Below, piece by piece: positions 61,587 to 64,000 of a stretch of 64,000 nt of DNA. The stretch is from contig CAIQCB010000041.1 in NCBI GenBank assembly GCA_903870245.1, positions 35,528-99,527 on the forward strand, in the 5' to 3' direction. The DNA is from an uncultured Methylocystaceae bacterium (lineage in GTDB: Bacteria; Pseudomonadota; Alphaproteobacteria; Rhizobiales; Beijerinckiaceae). Position numbers and translations under genes: made by a program. The notes below the pieces were generated by a model. The model was not told the origin of the DNA. It did no database searches and saw nothing but the letters and a program-made list of their open reading frames with translations. The stretch's first letter is position 1. Every line of letters starts with the position of its first letter.

Positions 61587-62567
61587 CTAAATCCATGTTC
61601 TGCTATGCCATGCCCACGCCGTTCTGATAATTTCATCCAGTGAGCTAATTTTCGGACGCCATGATAATTCGTGCGTAGCTCGACTGGCATCGGCGACCAA
61701 AACAGCCGGATCGCCCCTGCGGCGCGCTCCATAAGTTACAGGGACGATTTTACCGGTTACAGTCTGGGCAGTATTTATAACTTCACGCACCGAGAAGCCT
61801 GCGCCATTCCCAAGATTATAGGAGCCGGAACTTCCGCCTCGTCTCAATCTGTTCAGAGCTGCTACATGCGCATCAGCAAGGTCAGAGACATGGATATAAT
61901 CGCGGATGCAGGTGCCGTCCGGCGTATCGTAATCCGCGCCATAGACGGTCAGCCTGTCACGCTTACCCTGGATTGATTCTATAATAATCGGGATAAGATG
62001 AGTTTCCGGATCGTGCGCTTCGCCCGTCTCAGAAGCTGGATCGGCGCCCGCCGCATTAAAATATCGAAGCGCGGTCCAGTTCAATCCATAAGCAACGCCA
62101 AAATCCCGCAAAACGCGTTCTACGATAAGCTTCGTCTCGCCGTATGGATTGATCGGCTTCTCAAGAGACGTCTCGTTAATCGGCGCTTCTTTTGGCAAGC
62201 CATAAACAGCCGCAGTACTGGAGAAAATGACGTTATTAACTCCCACCTCCCGCATCGCTTGCAGAAGCGAGAGGCTACCGATGACATTATTACGATAGTA
62301 TCTCTCGGGATGCTCTACTGACTCCCCTACTGCGATAAGGCCTGCAAAATGCATGACTGCGAGAGGTTTATAACAATTGAGCACTTCGATAAGTCGCGTG
62401 AAATCCAGGATATCACCGCGCTCAAGCGGCCCCCATTTGACCGCCCACTCGTGACCACTCGATAAATTGTCGTAAGCAACAGGATTATAGCCGGCAACTC
62501 TAAGAGCTTTACAGGCGTGAGATCCAATGTATCCAGCGCCGCCAGTAACAAGAACATTTACGCTCAT
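61587..62567 (-). CDS. galE: UDP-glucose 4-epimerase
   Basis: 326 residues, SDR extended. NAD-binding GGAGYIGSHACKAL, catalytic SSTAAVYG and YGETK (Tyr-X3-Lys), and GDPAVLVADASRA. Interconverts UDP-Glc and UDP-Gal to supply UDP-galactose for the polysaccharide. On the same strand as the NusG-like gene, 83 bp downstream. Confidence 0.94.
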   Translation of the reverse strand: MSVNVLVTGGAGYIGSHACKALRVAGYNPVAYDNLSSGHEWAVKWGPLERGDILDFTRLIEVLNCYKPLAVMHFAGLIAVGESVEHPERYYRNNVIGSLSLLQAMREVGVNNVIFSSTAAVYGLPKEAPINETSLEKPINPYGETKLIVERVLRDFGVAYGLNWTALRYFNAAGADPASETGEAHDPETHLIPIIIESIQGKRDRLTVYGADYDTPDGTCIRDYIHVSDLADAHVAALNRLRRGGSSGSYNLGNGAGFSVREVINTAQTVTGKIVPVTYGARRRGDPAVLVADASRATHELSWRPKISSLDEIIRTAWAWHSRTWI

Positions 62568-62650
62568 AATGAGAATTATCCAACTTGAGTTGTCTGAGTG
62601 AACTCAATCTATGAAAAAATGTTTAGGCTCTCTTTAATACGTTTCACACT

Positions 62651-63196
62651 CTAGGCGGCGACTTCCAGAGAAGTACGCTCAAGGAGAGTAACGACTTTTC
62701 CACCCATGATCTCAAGCAACACACGTGTTCGACCCTTATCATCCATACTTAGGACTTCGCCCATCAACCTGACAAAGGGCCCCTGGACGACGTTAACTTT
62801 TTGTCCCACGACTAGATCGCGATTTAACTGACAATATCCCTGCTCATCGACATAACCCATTAGAGATTCCACGACACCGTTCGGCGCCGGCGCAGGCCTT
62901 TCATTGGCCGTCAACAGTCGTGAAACGCCAATGGTGCCGTTAACGCTACGCCACCGATGAAGTTTTGGATCGAGACGGATGAACAAATAGCCCGGAAAGA
63001 CAGCGACTTTCTTGGTCCGAAGTTGCCTCGCATGTCGGGTTGTTTTTAAAATTTGAGGCAAAAATACCTCGAAATTCTGGGCTTCGAGATTCATCCGCGC
63101 CAGAACTTCCTGACGAGCGCGGGTTTGCGCGACATACCAGCGAAGATCCTCAAACTTTTCTGATTCGTCGGAGATTAGCCTATCGAATGATGACAT
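62651..63196 (-). CDS. NusG-like transcription antiterminator (RfaH/UpxY type)
   Basis: 181 residues. NGN domain: WYVAQTRARQEVLARMNLEAQNFEVFLPQI, FPGYLFIRLDPKLHRWRSVNGTIGVSRLL, and a C-terminal KOW part (VGQKVNVVQGPFVRLMGEVLSMDDKGR). It is a paralogue-type protein distinct from the housekeeping NusG (which is next to secE and rplK). Specialised NusG proteins drive long surface-polysaccharide operons. It precedes galE and its promoter region holds TGAC palindromes. Confidence 0.9.
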   Translation of the reverse strand: MSSFDRLISDESEKFEDLRWYVAQTRARQEVLARMNLEAQNFEVFLPQILKTTRHARQLRTKKVAVFPGYLFIRLDPKLHRWRSVNGTIGVSRLLTANERPAPAPNGVVESLMGYVDEQGYCQLNRDLVVGQKVNVVQGPFVRLMGEVLSMDDKGRTRVLLEIMGGKVVTLLERTSLEVAA

Positions 63197-63376
63197 TTTC
63201 CAGCCTTGTCTTTCGAGTCGGTCAATTAGGAGACGTCTATTTTTGTTCCGATTCGTAAAATAACTGAGCAGCTTGAAGCGCTAATCAATTCCTCCAAAAA
63301 GGCGGACATACCCCGCTCAGAACATGATTATAGCATTCATTAATGACAAATTATTACAAAAAATATTGTGATTTCA

Positions 63377-63408
63377 ATGATGACTACCGAGTTGACATAA
63401 GTCATCAT
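63377..63408. promoter_or_regulatory. Overlapping TGAC palindromes upstream of the NusG-like gene
   Basis: ATGATGAC (63377-63384) and GTCATCAT (63401-63408) form an 8-bp inverted repeat, and TGAC-N4-GTCA (63393-63404) lies inside it, giving TGAC half-sites at 63381 and 63393. The rest of 63197-63510 is AT-rich with no gene. It may be an operator for the antiterminator gene. Confidence 0.5.
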
Positions 63409-63513
63409 ACATCAGCGCCATGCAAACGAATGTGAGAAAACGAAACAAATCAAAATTAATAAGCGATTCTATGATGTAAAATCCATTGTCCAGGGACAAA
63501 CACGAATAATTGC

Positions 63514-63549
63514 AAAAAAAAAGCGCCTCATGAAGGGGCGCTTTTTTAA
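63514..63549 (-). terminator. Terminator of the rRNA operon
   Basis: AAGCGCC (63521-63527) pairs with GGCGCTT (63537-63543), 9-nt loop. The minus strand then has nine T residues (also A/T-rich on the other side, so it may act both ways). It lies between 5S rRNA and the NusG-like gene. Confidence 0.85.
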
Positions 63550-63577
63550 AATAGTAAGAGGAAATATGTGTTTAGCA

Positions 63578-63696
63578 GGCCTGGCGACGACCTACTCTCC
63601 CAGGTCTTGAGACATAGTACCATTGGCGCAAGAGCGTTTGACGGCCGAGTTCGGGATGGGATCGGGTCTGATCGCTCCGCCGAAGGCCACCAGGCC
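63578..63696 (-). rRNA. rrf: 5S ribosomal RNA
   Basis: About 119 nt. The termini GGCCTGG and CCAGGCC pair; the internal segments CCGATCCCATCCCGAACTC (loop B/C) and GGGAGAGTAGG are characteristic of bacterial 5S. Ends are assigned from the terminal stem and may be off by 1-2 nt. Confidence 0.93.
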
Positions 63697-63762
63697 GGCG
63701 AAACACAACATACGAAGCAAATGATAATCTATCAACCCGAGCATGGGCGTCGATAAATGAGA

Positions 63763-64000
63763 GCGATCAAGCCAATCGAGCTATTAGTACCGGTAAGCTC
63801 CATGCGTTGCCGCACTTCCACACCCGGCCTATCAACGTGGTCGTCTTCCACGGCTCTCAAGGGAGAACTCGTTTTGAGGTGGGTTTCCCGCTTAGATGCA
63901 TTCAGCGGTTATCCCGTCCATACATAGCTACCCTGCACTGCGGCTGGCGCCACAACAGGTCCACCAGAGGTATGTTCATCCCGGTCCTCTCGTACTAGGG
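63763..64000 (-). rRNA. rrl: 23S ribosomal RNA, 3' end only
   Basis: The sequence corresponds to the 3'-terminal part of 23S (the complement of CCTAGTACGAGAGGACCGG, the sarcin-ricin loop, is at 63978-63998). The gene runs off the window. The 3' end (about 63763) is estimated from the GATCAAGC pairing end and could vary by several nt. Confidence 0.93.

Noticed and set aside
63807..63998. Open frame at the window end
   Set aside because: It lies within the 23S rRNA gene.

Overview
This is chromosomal DNA of an aerobic alphaproteobacterium, most likely a Hyphomicrobiales member of the Methylocystis/Methylosinus/Beijerinckiaceae type. Supporting signs are the GC-rich housekeeping genes, a fused IspDF, a COQ10-like protein, an NDUFS4-type complex I subunit, DUF2865 and twin-CSD proteins, an alpha-r8 (MmgR)-type sRNA and the oxygen-dependent cobalamin pathway (CobG). 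The genus is an inference; no 16S sequence is in the window.

Layout. 1-12.7 kb: ispDF (5' truncated), arfB, pncC, a COQ10/RatA-like gene, two isolated Flp pilin genes (the second is only 54 codons), lipA, dnaE, a phasin with a clear promoter, a D,D-carboxypeptidase with SPOR domain, and a VWA/DnaJ-domain pair. 12.7-29.6 kb: DUF2478, a CheY-like regulator, an amino-acid binding protein, metC, a Nudix-PiT-DUF47 phosphate group, tRNA-Arg(TCG), a zinc-ribbon/RHH-like unknown, TetR, proC, YbjN, an L,D-transpeptidase, a methyltransferase, a glycosyltransferase plus chagasin-type inhibitor operon, rlmN, dsbB, a DedA-like gene and tRNA-Leu(CAA). 29.7-42.9 kb: a membrane-fused spermidine-synthase-like protein, an outer-membrane protein, tRNA-Arg(TCT), a complex I subunit, tRNA-Pro(TGG), DUF192, a double cold-shock protein, a class III aminotransferase, ilvE, and a MarR/OmpR/histidine-kinase operon. 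42.9-56.2 kb: cobO divergent from a cobalamin-riboswitch-led operon cbtB-cbtA-cobW-cobN-cobG-cobH-cobI-cobJ-cobL-cobE-cobM-cobB, almost all of it translationally coupled. 56.2-63.2 kb: an MmgR/suhB-like sRNA, then a lower-GC surface-polysaccharide region (ABC exporter pair, GT4 glycosyltransferase, FkbM-like methyltransferase, galE, NusG-like antiterminator). 63.5-64 kb: the 3' end of an rRNA operon (5S and partial 23S, minus strand).

The most interesting signal is a probable polyhydroxybutyrate (PHB) regulon split over two loci. The phasin promoter near 9.2 kb and the promoter of the unannotated alpha-r8/MmgR-like sRNA near 56.2 kb each carry two copies of a 12-bp motif fitting the PhaR/AniA consensus as I recall it (TGCRNYGCASMA). 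The sRNA carries CCUCC anti-Shine-Dalgarno motifs that could pair with the phasin ribosome-binding site. Other noteworthy points are the absence of cobF and cobK from the otherwise extensive cob operon, a tRNA-Arg(TCT) with a U-C mismatch in its anticodon stem, two 5'-UTR hairpins that bury ribosome-binding sites, and several dispersed intergenic repeats. I saw no CRISPR array, no intact IS element, no prophage and no integrase.
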